Shown: piece after piece, positions 34,444-42,367 of the stretch | How positions within the stretch are numbered: the stretch's first letter is position 1 | Layout: the number at the start of each line of letters is the position of its first letter | Origin: Mycobacterium aquaticum | GTDB lineage: Bacteria; Actinomycetota; Actinomycetes; Mycobacteriales; Mycobacteriaceae | DNA: 64,000 nucleotides | Direction: 5' to 3' | Assembly: GCF_002086485.1 (NCBI RefSeq) | Contig: NZ_MVHF01000001.1 | Location: 310,001 to 374,000, forward strand | Position numbers and translations under genes: made by a program | Notes under the pieces: model-generated | Databases searched by the model: none | What the model saw: only the letters and a program-made list of their open reading frames with translations | Told to the model about the DNA's origin: nothing

Positions 34444-35772
34444 ATGTCCGGTAGACATCGCAAGCTGTCGCGTACGCGATCCGCGAGCAGGCGCTGGGTA
34501 CCCGGACTGACCGCGGCCGCGGTCAGTGTCACGGGGCTGTCGACCGCGGTGGTCACGGGAACGACGACGACGTTCGCCGCGCCCGCCGTGGCCCTGGCGG
34601 CGGCCGTCACCCCGGCGAACTCGACGGCGCAGATCTTCGCCGGCTCGACCTACTACGGGACCGACTACGCGAAGTCGAATCCGCCGCAGCAGGTGGTCCC
34701 GTTTTTCCTAGGGCCACAAGGCATTGTCGACGCGATCGACCAGAACAGCGCCGACCCGAACCTCGTCGTGGTGTCGTCGGGGTGGGGAGCCGGGCAGACC
34801 GGCCTCGCGCTGGCCCAGATGGAAGCGAACCACGACCCGGCGCTGAACAACGTCAAACTGGTCATCCTGGACAACAACACCAACCGCGCCGGTGGCGGAT
34901 TCTGGACCACCTACTGGATGTTCGCGCCGTTACTGGGGACGTCGGCGGCGCCGGAACCCAGTGACCTGTCGATGCCGGTGATCGACACCGCCTACGAATA
35001 CAACATCAATTCCGATGCCCCGACCTATCCGCTCAACCTCGTCGCCGACGCGAATTCGTTGGCGGCCTACGCCTATGGGTATGGCGCGCAGTCGAGTGCG
35101 AAGCTGCCGGATGATCCGGTCAACTTGAAACCGGGCTACCACTACATCGTGAATCCGGACGGCTCGTATACCGCGATTCCGTTGTCCGGTACCAATGTCA
35201 CCTACGTGACGTTCACGACCGACCGGCTCCCGTTGGTGCGGCCGCTGCTGCTGGTGCCCGGCGGCAACATCGTGGCCGACGCCGTCGAACCAGCGCTCAC
35301 CGACATCGTCAACGCGGGCTATCAGGACAACCAGCCCATTCCGACGGATCCCTCCAAGACCCGTCCGGTCGGTCTGTTGCCGCCGGCATCCGACATGACC
35401 GAGACCGTCGGCGCTCTGCCCGGCGATGTGCAGGCCGGGGTGACAAAGGCTGCGGCGACCGCCGGCCAGGACATCTCCGCGCCGACCACCCTGGTGACCG
35501 GGCCGCTCGACGAGGCAGGCAGCACCGCCAAGATCGTCACGGGCAACCTGCCGACGTCGTCGTTGTCGTCGACCGGCGTGCCCGGAGCATCCGGTCTGTC
35601 CGCGTTGACCTCGGGCAACAAGGTGGTGCCCAATCCGGGGAAGTCGCTGAAGTCGACCGGTGGGTCAAACCCTGTACAGAAGGTGGCGGGCGCCCTCAAT
35701 TCGACGGTGAGCGGCGTGACGAACGGTGTGCAGAATGCCGTGAAGAAGGTCGTGTCCGGCGCCAAACCGTGA
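34444..35772 (+). CDS. Exported PE-PPE-domain protein lacking the catalytic serine
   Basis: This 442-residue protein has a twin-basic N-terminus and signal-like segment (~18-52), then an alpha/beta-hydrolase-type PE-PPE domain (PF08237-like): IFAGSTYYGTDYAK, LVVVSSGWGAGQTGLALAQM, VILDNNTNRAGGGFW, YEYNINSDAPTYPLNLVADANSLAAYAYGY, YVTFTTDRLPLVRPL. No PE or PPE domain is attached. Where active family members have GxSxG/S, this one reads GWGAG, so the nucleophile Ser is missing. The C-terminal ~140 residues are low-complexity Ser/Thr/Gly/Val. It may be a binding protein rather than an esterase. GGAGGG before the ATG supports the start. Confidence 0.8.
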   Translation: MSGRHRKLSRTRSASRRWVPGLTAAAVSVTGLSTAVVTGTTTTFAAPAVALAAAVTPANSTAQIFAGSTYYGTDYAKSNPPQQVVPFFLGPQGIVDAIDQNSADPNLVVVSSGWGAGQTGLALAQMEANHDPALNNVKLVILDNNTNRAGGGFWTTYWMFAPLLGTSAAPEPSDLSMPVIDTAYEYNINSDAPTYPLNLVADANSLAAYAYGYGAQSSAKLPDDPVNLKPGYHYIVNPDGSYTAIPLSGTNVTYVTFTTDRLPLVRPLLLVPGGNIVADAVEPALTDIVNAGYQDNQPIPTDPSKTRPVGLLPPASDMTETVGALPGDVQAGVTKAAATAGQDISAPTTLVTGPLDEAGSTAKIVTGNLPTSSLSSTGVPGASGLSALTSGNKVVPNPGKSLKSTGGSNPVQKVAGALNSTVSGVTNGVQNAVKKVVSGAKP

Positions 35773-35852
35773 CGGTGACCTGCTGAGCAGCGACGGCGAC
35801 ATCGGTTGCCGCCCTATACTCTGTCCACGCATTTGCGGGGACAGGAGCCCTC

Positions 35853-37106
35853 ATGGCCGGACACGACGAGCGCGCGGCGAACGCACCTGAGCTGCAGTTG
35901 CCGCCGGATTCGACTCGGCGCCCGGCTTTCTACGGCCTCGTCCTGCAGTGGGCACTACGTCTGGTGCTGGTGGGCTACATCGCCATCACGCTGTTGCTGC
36001 AGCCGCCGGACCGCGACTTGTGGTTCTGCATTCTGACGCTGGCCGGCTACCTGGCCGCGTTCGCCGCGTGGACTTGGTGGGTCTTGCGGACAGGGCCCGC
36101 GTCGAAAGACATCACCAGCCGGCGGCCCGCATTGTTCATGCTCGCCGCAGACGTCGCGTTGGTATCGCTGCTGTCGGTGCTCACGGGACTGCACTCACCC
36201 GACAACTGGACGTCGGATGTGTTGCGCACCGGGCTGTTTCTGATTCCGGTGATCGCAGCGGCACAGCTGGATCCGTTCCTCAGCGGCGTCACGGCCATTC
36301 CGACCGTCGCGGCGTACGTCGTGGTCAGCTGGATCGGGCAGAACAGCAACGAAGAGCCGTGGTCGTCGATTCTGTTGAACGCCACGGTGTTGTCCGGGCT
36401 GGCCGCCGGTTCGGTCGCACTGTCGCGGATCCAGCGGTCGAAGGTCGAGACGATCGAGGAACTGGCCAGGCAGCGAACGCAATTGCTCGACGACGTGCTG
36501 GGTTTGGAGAAGCGCGAGCGACAAGCGCTCTCGGAGCGCCTCCATGACGGGCCGTTGCAGTACGTCCTCGTCGCGCGAGGCGATCTCGAGGATGTGCGGG
36601 CCGGATCGGTCGCGGCGCTGGATCTGGTGGAGACCGCTCTCAAAGAATGTTCGGGGTTGCTGCGCGACGCGGTGCGCGAGTTGCATCCCGAGATCCTCAA
36701 CCGGGCCGGCCTGAAGGCCGCGATCGAGGCATTGGCCGAGAGTATCTCTGCGCGTGACGATCTCGCGGTCGACCTGGATTCCTCGACCTGGCCTGCCGAT
36801 CTCCGCACCGATGCCGACCACCTGCTCTACAGCGCCGCGCGCGAGTTCACCACCAACGTCATCAAACATGCTCACGCCACCACGCTGCGCATCGAGCTGC
36901 GCCGTGAGGACGGGGAGGCGCAACTGCGGATCATCGACGACGGTGTCGGCATCTCCGATGCGCGGCTGGCGAAGAGCATCGCCGAAGGCCACATCGGCAT
37001 GGCCTCGATCCGCACCAAGGTCCTCGCCTCGTGCGGGCGGTTCGATGCGCACGCGACAGACGCGGGTACCGAGGTCGCGATCATGGTGCCACTGCCGCGC
37101 GGCTGA
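35853..37106 (+). CDS. NarL-type sensor histidine kinase (HisKA_3), orphan
   Basis: This 417-residue kinase has six predicted N-terminal TM helices (~27-190), a short coiled region (VETIEELARQRTQLLDDVLGLEKRERQ), the phosphoacceptor block LSERLHDGPLQY (H231) and a C-terminal ATPase domain with FTTNVIKHAHATTLRIEL (N box), IIDDGVGISD (G1) and GHIGMASIRTKV (G2). It should phosphorylate a LuxR/NarL-type response regulator. None is adjacent: the neighbours are a PE-PPE gene and a convergent FMN reductase gene. AGGAG precedes the ATG. Confidence 0.9.
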   Translation: MAGHDERAANAPELQLPPDSTRRPAFYGLVLQWALRLVLVGYIAITLLLQPPDRDLWFCILTLAGYLAAFAAWTWWVLRTGPASKDITSRRPALFMLAADVALVSLLSVLTGLHSPDNWTSDVLRTGLFLIPVIAAAQLDPFLSGVTAIPTVAAYVVVSWIGQNSNEEPWSSILLNATVLSGLAAGSVALSRIQRSKVETIEELARQRTQLLDDVLGLEKRERQALSERLHDGPLQYVLVARGDLEDVRAGSVAALDLVETALKECSGLLRDAVRELHPEILNRAGLKAAIEALAESISARDDLAVDLDSSTWPADLRTDADHLLYSAAREFTTNVIKHAHATTLRIELRREDGEAQLRIIDDGVGISDARLAKSIAEGHIGMASIRTKVLASCGRFDAHATDAGTEVAIMVPLPRG

Positions 37107-37121
37107 AGCGCATCGGCGCCG

Positions 37122-37763
37122 TCAGCAGCCCACCGGATCCCACACCTTGTTCGAGCGCATTGTGGTCAACCGGTAATCGGTAACCCTGATGTCGAACAAC
37201 CGTGCCCCCAGATCTTGGGCTCGGGAAATCGGATCGCTTGGGTCGCAGGTGATCTCGCCGCGGCTGTTGGCGTTGCCCACGACGACTCCGGCCAGGCACT
37301 GGTCGAGATACCGGGTCAGTTCCTGGAATTGAGCGATGACACCCGCCGTGGCACCGACATAGCTCTCCTCACACGAGATCAGCACGCCCACGGTCTTGTC
37401 GGTGATACCGCCGACTACCTGCTCTTGCTGCGGGGCGCTGTTGGCGGTGTAGCAGAACAGCCGGTCGAACACCGTCTTGAGCCGGGCCGGCATGCCGTAG
37501 AAGTACAGCGGCATCGCGTACACGATGCCGTCAGCGGGCAGCATCTTGTCGAGCAGCAGGGTTTCGTAGCGATCGTCGAGTGAGCAGAAGCCGGTGGCCA
37601 TGCGGCAGCGCCTGCAATTGTCGAGCATGCGGTCCACGTACTCGTCGAGGAACACATGCTCCACGTCGTGGCCGGCCGATTGTGCACCCGCACAAGCAGC
37701 TTCGGCAAGCAGGTGGGAATTGCCATCCTCACGCGGGCTCGCGCTGATCACCAGAACTTTCAT
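37122..37763 (-). CDS. NADPH-dependent FMN reductase / flavodoxin-like protein
   Basis: This 213-residue protein has the flavodoxin-like fold, with the FMN phosphate loop ISASPREDGNSHLLAEAA at the start. It then shows LDNCRRCRMATGFCSLDDRYETLLLDKMLPADGIVYAMPLYFYGMPARLKTVFDRLFCY, typical of the iron-sulfur flavoprotein / multimeric flavodoxin WrbA-like group. The three Cys in the NCRRCRMATGFC block could bind a cluster or be redox-active. Its ATG overlaps the lacI stop by 4 nt (ATGA), so it is the second gene of that transcript. A flavin-reducing role in the adjacent catabolic cluster is inference. Confidence 0.85.
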   Translation of the reverse strand: MKVLVISASPREDGNSHLLAEAACAGAQSAGHDVEHVFLDEYVDRMLDNCRRCRMATGFCSLDDRYETLLLDKMLPADGIVYAMPLYFYGMPARLKTVFDRLFCYTANSAPQQEQVVGGITDKTVGVLISCEESYVGATAGVIAQFQELTRYLDQCLAGVVVGNANSRGEITCDPSDPISRAQDLGARLFDIRVTDYRLTTMRSNKVWDPVGC

Positions 37764-38806
37764 CGATTCTCTTCCGTGGCTGTTGACGCGCGCACCACCA
37801 CACGCGTCGGGATCAGGGTTCGTGTGCTCTCCAACGGTGGCAGTTGGCAATCGGGATCTTTCCGTGCGATCAGATCGGTCAGACTTTCCACTGCCCGCGC
37901 CCCGATATCTCTGGGGTGCAGGAAGACTCCGGTCACCGGTGGATTGGTGACGCGCAGGATCGAGCTGTCTACTGCGCTTGCCAGCGCCAGCTCGCCCGGC
38001 ACCGAGACCCCGGCGTCACGTGCCGCATCGAGCAGCGCGATAGCGCATTCATCCGAGCTGGTGTAGATGGCGTCGGCAGGGGAGGGGCCGGTGCGTAGTG
38101 AGGCCAGCGCCTTGCCCATCTCGGCGGGCGAGGCCTCGGCCACTGCGACTGCGGCGGGCCGAACGTCGTTGGCGCTGCACCATTCTCCGTATGCGTGCTG
38201 GATGTCGCGGATATAGGACCGCGACGTGGTGTCGGTGATGATCGCCGGCTGTGAACAGCCTTGGGCGGCAAAGTGATCGAAGATCTCGCGGGCGGCCGCC
38301 TCGTGATCGTTGTCGACGACGAAGCAGGGGCGGCCCGCCGCGACGACCGGTTCGCCCGTGGTCACCACGGGATACTGGTCGGCAAACGATGACTGGAGGA
38401 ACTGCTCGGAGCCCTTCGGGTCGACGATGATCATGCCATCCACGCCGAAGCTGCGCATCGACGACTCGTCGACCCCCGGCGACACCACGATGAGGGCGTA
38501 CTTCGCATCGGTTGCCGCGGCTGCGGCACCGTTGATCAATTCCAAGAAGTACTCCGACTCGGACTTGGGCACCAGTGCGGTGCCGTGGCCGCTTGCGTCG
38601 AGGTCTGGCATCTGGATGGCGATGATGCGGCTGCGGCGCGTGACCAGCTGCTGGGCCTGCGCGCTCGCGGTGTAGCCGAGCCGCTCGGCGACCTCCAGCA
38701 CCCGGTCCCGGGTCTCCTGGGCGACGCGCCCGCGCCCGTTGAGGACGTGCGACACCGTCGTCGGGGACACGTTGGCGTAGCGCGCCACGTCCTTGATGTT
38801 TGCCAC
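37760..38806 (-). CDS. LacI-family repressor of the adjacent catabolic cluster
   Basis: This 348-residue LacI/GalR protein has the N-terminal helix-turn-helix (NIKDVARYANVSPTTVSHVLNGRGRVAQETRDRVLEVAERLGY) with the hinge helix, then a periplasmic-binding-like effector domain (VDGMIIVDPKGSEQFL, CFVVDNDHEAAAREIFDHF, DAIYTSSDECAIALLDAARDAG). GTG 38806 (preceded by GGAG) is the best start; the frame opens at 38848. Two CCAAAACG-type sites lie between it and the divergent operon, so it probably represses both directions and responds to a pathway compound. Confidence 0.9.
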   Translation of the reverse strand: MANIKDVARYANVSPTTVSHVLNGRGRVAQETRDRVLEVAERLGYTASAQAQQLVTRRSRIIAIQMPDLDASGHGTALVPKSESEYFLELINGAAAAATDAKYALIVVSPGVDESSMRSFGVDGMIIVDPKGSEQFLQSSFADQYPVVTTGEPVVAAGRPCFVVDNDHEAAAREIFDHFAAQGCSQPAIITDTTSRSYIRDIQHAYGEWCSANDVRPAAVAVAEASPAEMGKALASLRTGPSPADAIYTSSDECAIALLDAARDAGVSVPGELALASAVDSSILRVTNPPVTGVFLHPRDIGARAVESLTDLIARKDPDCQLPPLESTRTLIPTRVVVRASTATEENR

Positions 38807-38904
38807 TGCGCTGCTCCATCTCCCGGCCCGAAAGCCCTGCTGTGCCAAGCGATCACTTTGACCCTTGACCCGTCGCGAGCCACTGCGCTACGGTTCCATA
38901 CCAG

Positions 38905-39014
38905 CATACGCCAAAACGTTTTGTCAAACCGACTTCCCACTCATGTCCCGCATCTCACTCGGGAAAGTCTGTTTGTTCGGCTCACGCTGGCCATCATATG
39001 CCAAAACCTTTTTG
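38905..39014. promoter_or_regulatory. Pair of LacI-type operators, 90 bp apart
   Basis: The divergent region carries two copies of CATAYGCCAAAACSTTTT, starting at 38905 and 38995, exactly 90 bp apart. The first contains the perfect palindrome CAAAACGTTTTG (38912-38923) with the CpG centre typical of LacI-family operators. The second (CAAAACCTTTTTG, 39002-39014) is imperfect and ends 31 bp before the DUF1116 ATG. The spacing would suit looping or dual-site repression by the adjacent LacI protein. Confidence 0.75.
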
Positions 39015-39045
39015 CAGTTGCTTCCTATCCAGAAAGGACAACCGA

Positions 39046-40314
39046 ATGAGCCAGACCGCGCAACCGCCGGTGACCCGCAGCGATGCGAACACGGCCGCGT
39101 TGGAGAACCTGTTCGCCGTTGAACCACGCCTTGTGGGGGTCGCGCCGGCGATCGACGCGGTCGCGGGAATGCGCCGGGATCTCATCCTGACGTCGGGGCC
39201 GTCCCTGCCGTTCCCGGCGTACACCGGCGGACAGCGAGACGGCCTGCTCGGGGCCGCGATCTACGAAGGGTTCGCCACCGATCGAGCCGGCGCCGAGCGG
39301 GCCTTCGAGCGTGGTGAAGTCACCGTGGCCGGCTGCCAGACGCTCGGTGTGGTGGGTTCGTTGGCCGGCGTGACGACGGCGTCGATGCCCGTCCTCGTCG
39401 TCGAGGATCCGCACACCGGTGCCCGGGCCTACTGCACGCTCTACGAGGGCGACACCGCCGACCGCCTGAACTACGGCACCTACACCGACGCGACCCGCGT
39501 CAACCTCGACTTCCTGCGCGACCGCGTGGGTCCGGCACTCGACCGGGCCGTGCACAGCCACGGCGGGGTGCCGCTCAAGCCGATCATTCAGCGGGCACTG
39601 ACGATGGGCGACGAGTTGCACAGTCGCAACACCGCGGCGACCACGCTGTTCACCCGTGCGTTACTGCCCGCGATCACCAAGACGAACGGGGACGACGCCG
39701 GGACCCTGGCCGACTATCTGTCCGGGGGCGATTACTTCTTCCTGCGGCTGGCGATGGCCGCCGCCAAGGTCATGGCCGACGGCATGCGTGGTTTCGGCGG
39801 CAGCAGCCTCGTGACGTCGATGGCGTTCTCCTGCAAGGAGTTCGGCATTCAGGTCGCAGGGCTGGGAGACAGCTGGATCTGTGGCCCGCTGCCGACGTTC
39901 GAGTCGGTACGCCTCTACCCGGGCTTCACCGAGAGCGACATCGAGTTCATGGGCGGTGAGAGCGTCATCACCGAAGTCGTCGGACTCGGGGGAGTGGCGC
40001 AGGCCGCGGCGCTGCCGTTACAGAGGTCCAGCGGGGGCAATGCCGCGACCATGATCGCCCGCACCGTGCAGATGTACCAGATCTGCGCAGGTGAACACCC
40101 GGACCTGCGCATTCCGGCCCTGGACTACCGCGGCACCCCGGTGGGGTTCGACGTGCACCGGATCGCCGCCACCGGAATCGCACCCTACCTCGACATCGGC
40201 ATCGCCGGTGTGGGCGGCGGGCAGATCGGCGGCGGGGTGGCCCGCGCACCGCTCGAACCGTTCCTGCGCGCCGCCGAAGAACTCACCCACCTCACAAAGG
40301 AGAGAAACGCATGA
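39046..40314 (+). CDS. DUF1116 family protein (AllG/YlbE-like)
   Basis: This 422-residue protein matches DUF1116, the family of E. coli YlbE/AllG and YahG. Family stretches are FAVEPRLVGVAPAIDAV, TLYEGDTADRLNYGTYTDATRVNLDFLRDRVGPAL, IIQRALTMGDELHSRNTAATTLFTR, GDYFFLRLAMAAAKVMADGM and DIGIAGVGGGQIGGGVARAPLEPF. In E. coli AllG is reported to work with FdrA (AllF) and AllH as oxamate carbamoyltransferase in allantoin breakdown; neither partner is encoded here. It may therefore act on a different carbamoyl or amide compound. AGAAAGGA before ATG 39046 sets the start. The stop overlaps the next ATG (ATGA). Confidence 0.85.
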   Translation: MSQTAQPPVTRSDANTAALENLFAVEPRLVGVAPAIDAVAGMRRDLILTSGPSLPFPAYTGGQRDGLLGAAIYEGFATDRAGAERAFERGEVTVAGCQTLGVVGSLAGVTTASMPVLVVEDPHTGARAYCTLYEGDTADRLNYGTYTDATRVNLDFLRDRVGPALDRAVHSHGGVPLKPIIQRALTMGDELHSRNTAATTLFTRALLPAITKTNGDDAGTLADYLSGGDYFFLRLAMAAAKVMADGMRGFGGSSLVTSMAFSCKEFGIQVAGLGDSWICGPLPTFESVRLYPGFTESDIEFMGGESVITEVVGLGGVAQAAALPLQRSSGGNAATMIARTVQMYQICAGEHPDLRIPALDYRGTPVGFDVHRIAATGIAPYLDIGIAGVGGGQIGGGVARAPLEPFLRAAEELTHLTKERNA

Positions 40315-41693
40315 CCGACACCATCTTCGAACGCAACGACACGCTGTACAGCCTCGACCCCGAGCACACGCGCGTCGCGAAAGAGCTTGGCGCCCAAGGC
40401 GTCAAGTACGCAATGGCGAACTGGATCGATGTCCTCGGCAGACCCAAATCGAAGGTCGTCCCGATGACGCACTTCGCCGACCTGGTGGCGGGCGCCGAGC
40501 GGTACACCCCCCGCGGCTTCGGCGGGATCGGCAACATGAACCCCACCGAGGATGAGGTGGTCGGGGTTCCCGACCTGAGCACTCTCAAGATCCTGCCGTG
40601 GGATCGCCGGTATGCGTGGATGATCGCCGACATGAGTTACGGCGGCCGCGAACCGTTCGCGCTGTGTCCCCGCAACGCGCTGCGCACGCAGGTCGAAGCC
40701 GCTGCGGCGCAGGGCTATTCGGTGCACCTTGGGGTGGAACCCGAGTTCTATGTGTTCCGGCCCGAATTCCTCGCGGGCGAGCGTGACCGGCTGGTTCCCG
40801 TCGCGCGCAGCGGATCGCTCAAGCCGTCGCCTGCCTACGACGTCGAGGCAACCCTGGATGCTTCGGAATTCCTCGACAAGCTCGTGGGCTACCTCGGCGA
40901 ACTGGATTTCGGCGTCTACGCGTTCGGCCACGAGGGCGGCGACGGCCAGTACGAACTCAGCATCGGGCACGCTCCGGTACTGGAGATGGCCGACCGGATG
41001 ACGCTGTTCCGCTTCGCGGTCAAGCAGATCGCCAAGGAATGCGGCCTGCTCGCGAGCTTCATGCCCAAGCCGTACGCCAGCATGTGGGGTTCGGGCGCAC
41101 ACCTGAACATGAGCCTGGTGGACCTGGAGACCGGGCGTAACGCGTTCCGCGTCGGCGATGCCGCGGGGGAGTGGACGCAGACCACCTACCAGTTCATCGC
41201 GGGCGTTCTCAAGCATGCGCCGGCCTTCACCGCGCTCGGGAACCCCACCACGAACTCGTACCGCAGGCTCACGCCACGGTTGGCCGACGGCCAGATCTCA
41301 TGGGCCCCGACACGGGTGAGCTACGGCTCGAACAACCGCTCGTGCACGGTGCGGTTGCCCCAGAACCGAGCCTGCATCGAGTACCGGGCCGCGGACAGCG
41401 CTGCGAACTACTACTTCGCGTCGGCGCTGATGATCGCCGCCGGCCTGGAAGGCATCCGCGAGGGCCTGGATCCGGGGCAGCCTCTCGAACGGGCTTCGCA
41501 TGACTCGGATGCGCCGGTGCTGCCGCGCACGCTGTTGGAGGCCATCGAGGCGTTCCACGCGGATCCCTTGGTGCACAAGACGTTTTCTCCGGCGTTCGTC
41601 AGTGAGTACACCGAGATGAAACTCAAGGAGTGGGAGTCTGATCACCTGTTGGTCTCCGATGCCGAACGCAGAAGGTACCTGCTGGAGCTATGA
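40311..41693 (+). CDS. Glutamine synthetase-like gamma-glutamyl ligase
   Basis: This 460-residue protein has the glutamine synthetase fold: N-terminal beta-grasp (VKYAMANWIDVLGRPKSKVVP), then catalytic blocks GVEPEFYVF, GHEGGDGQYELSIGHAP (ammonium/metal region), MWGSGAHLNMSL (ATP/Glu site), NRSCTVRLPQ and IEYRAADSAANYYFASALMIAAGLEGI. It belongs to the GlnT/GlnA-like group that includes gamma-glutamyl-amide synthetases such as those for methylamine, isopropylamine, polyamines or ethanolamine. No adenylylation-site context is obvious. Its position between DUF1116 and a gamma-glutamyl hydrolase argues that it couples glutamate to an amine substrate rather than making glutamine. It overlaps both neighbours by 4 nt. 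Confidence 0.88.
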   Translation: MTDTIFERNDTLYSLDPEHTRVAKELGAQGVKYAMANWIDVLGRPKSKVVPMTHFADLVAGAERYTPRGFGGIGNMNPTEDEVVGVPDLSTLKILPWDRRYAWMIADMSYGGREPFALCPRNALRTQVEAAAAQGYSVHLGVEPEFYVFRPEFLAGERDRLVPVARSGSLKPSPAYDVEATLDASEFLDKLVGYLGELDFGVYAFGHEGGDGQYELSIGHAPVLEMADRMTLFRFAVKQIAKECGLLASFMPKPYASMWGSGAHLNMSLVDLETGRNAFRVGDAAGEWTQTTYQFIAGVLKHAPAFTALGNPTTNSYRRLTPRLADGQISWAPTRVSYGSNNRSCTVRLPQNRACIEYRAADSAANYYFASALMIAAGLEGIREGLDPGQPLERASHDSDAPVLPRTLLEAIEAFHADPLVHKTFSPAFVSEYTEMKLKEWESDHLLVSDAERRRYLLEL

Positions 41694-42367
41694 CAGTCGT
41701 CGGCGTTGTCTGTGGATTGGGTTCCGATGGCTTTCTGGCGAGCCACCGGAACTACATCGACGCGATCGCGCGGGCCGAGGGTGTACCGGTGCTGATCCCC
41801 GCCACGCTCGACCCGGCGCGGGCCCTGCGGCTGGCCGACCGGATCGACGCGCTGTTGTTGCTGAGCGGCGGGGACATCCATCCCCGCCGCTACGGCGAGC
41901 CCACCAAAGCCACGCTCATGGGGGTCGACGAAGCGCGCGATCAGGTCGAACTCGCGATCCTCGAGCGGTCGATCCGGCGTGGCGTCAAGACCTTCGGGGT
42001 CTGCCGCGGTGCGCAGATGCTCGCGGTGGCGCACGGCGGCGCGCTGCACCAGGATCTGGTCGCCTACGGTGTGCGCAAGCACATGGCCGACACCGTCGAC
42101 GGTGGCTACGCCTCGATCCGGCACGGCGTCGAGATCAAGGAAGGCTCACTGGCAGGCGAGTTGTTCGGCCACCTGACCGAAGTGAATTCCCAACATCATC
42201 AGGCTGTTTCCGACACCGGATCGCTCACCGCGACCGCGTGGAGCCCCGACGGAGTCGTCGAGGCAATCGAAGGTGAGAACTGCTTCGGGGTCCAATGGCA
42301 TCCGGAGCTCATCTACACCGAAGACCCAGCACATCTCAAGCCGTTCGAATGGCTCGTCCGAAAGTGA
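41690..42367 (+). CDS. Class C26 gamma-glutamyl hydrolase (PuuD-like glutamine amidotransferase)
   Basis: This 225-residue protein is a class I glutamine amidotransferase/peptidase C26. The nucleophile elbow is TFGVCRGAQML (C105). NSQHHQAV and GVQWHPE supply the His-Glu pair, and LSGGDIHPRRYGE is the typical substrate-side loop of PuuD. PuuD releases GABA from gamma-glutamyl-GABA in putrescine breakdown. Here it should remove the glutamyl group added by the upstream ligase, after an unknown oxidation or cleavage. Start and stop overlap both neighbours (ATGA and GTGA). Confidence 0.9.
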   Translation: MTVVGVVCGLGSDGFLASHRNYIDAIARAEGVPVLIPATLDPARALRLADRIDALLLLSGGDIHPRRYGEPTKATLMGVDEARDQVELAILERSIRRGVKTFGVCRGAQMLAVAHGGALHQDLVAYGVRKHMADTVDGGYASIRHGVEIKEGSLAGELFGHLTEVNSQHHQAVSDTGSLTATAWSPDGVVEAIEGENCFGVQWHPELIYTEDPAHLKPFEWLVRK

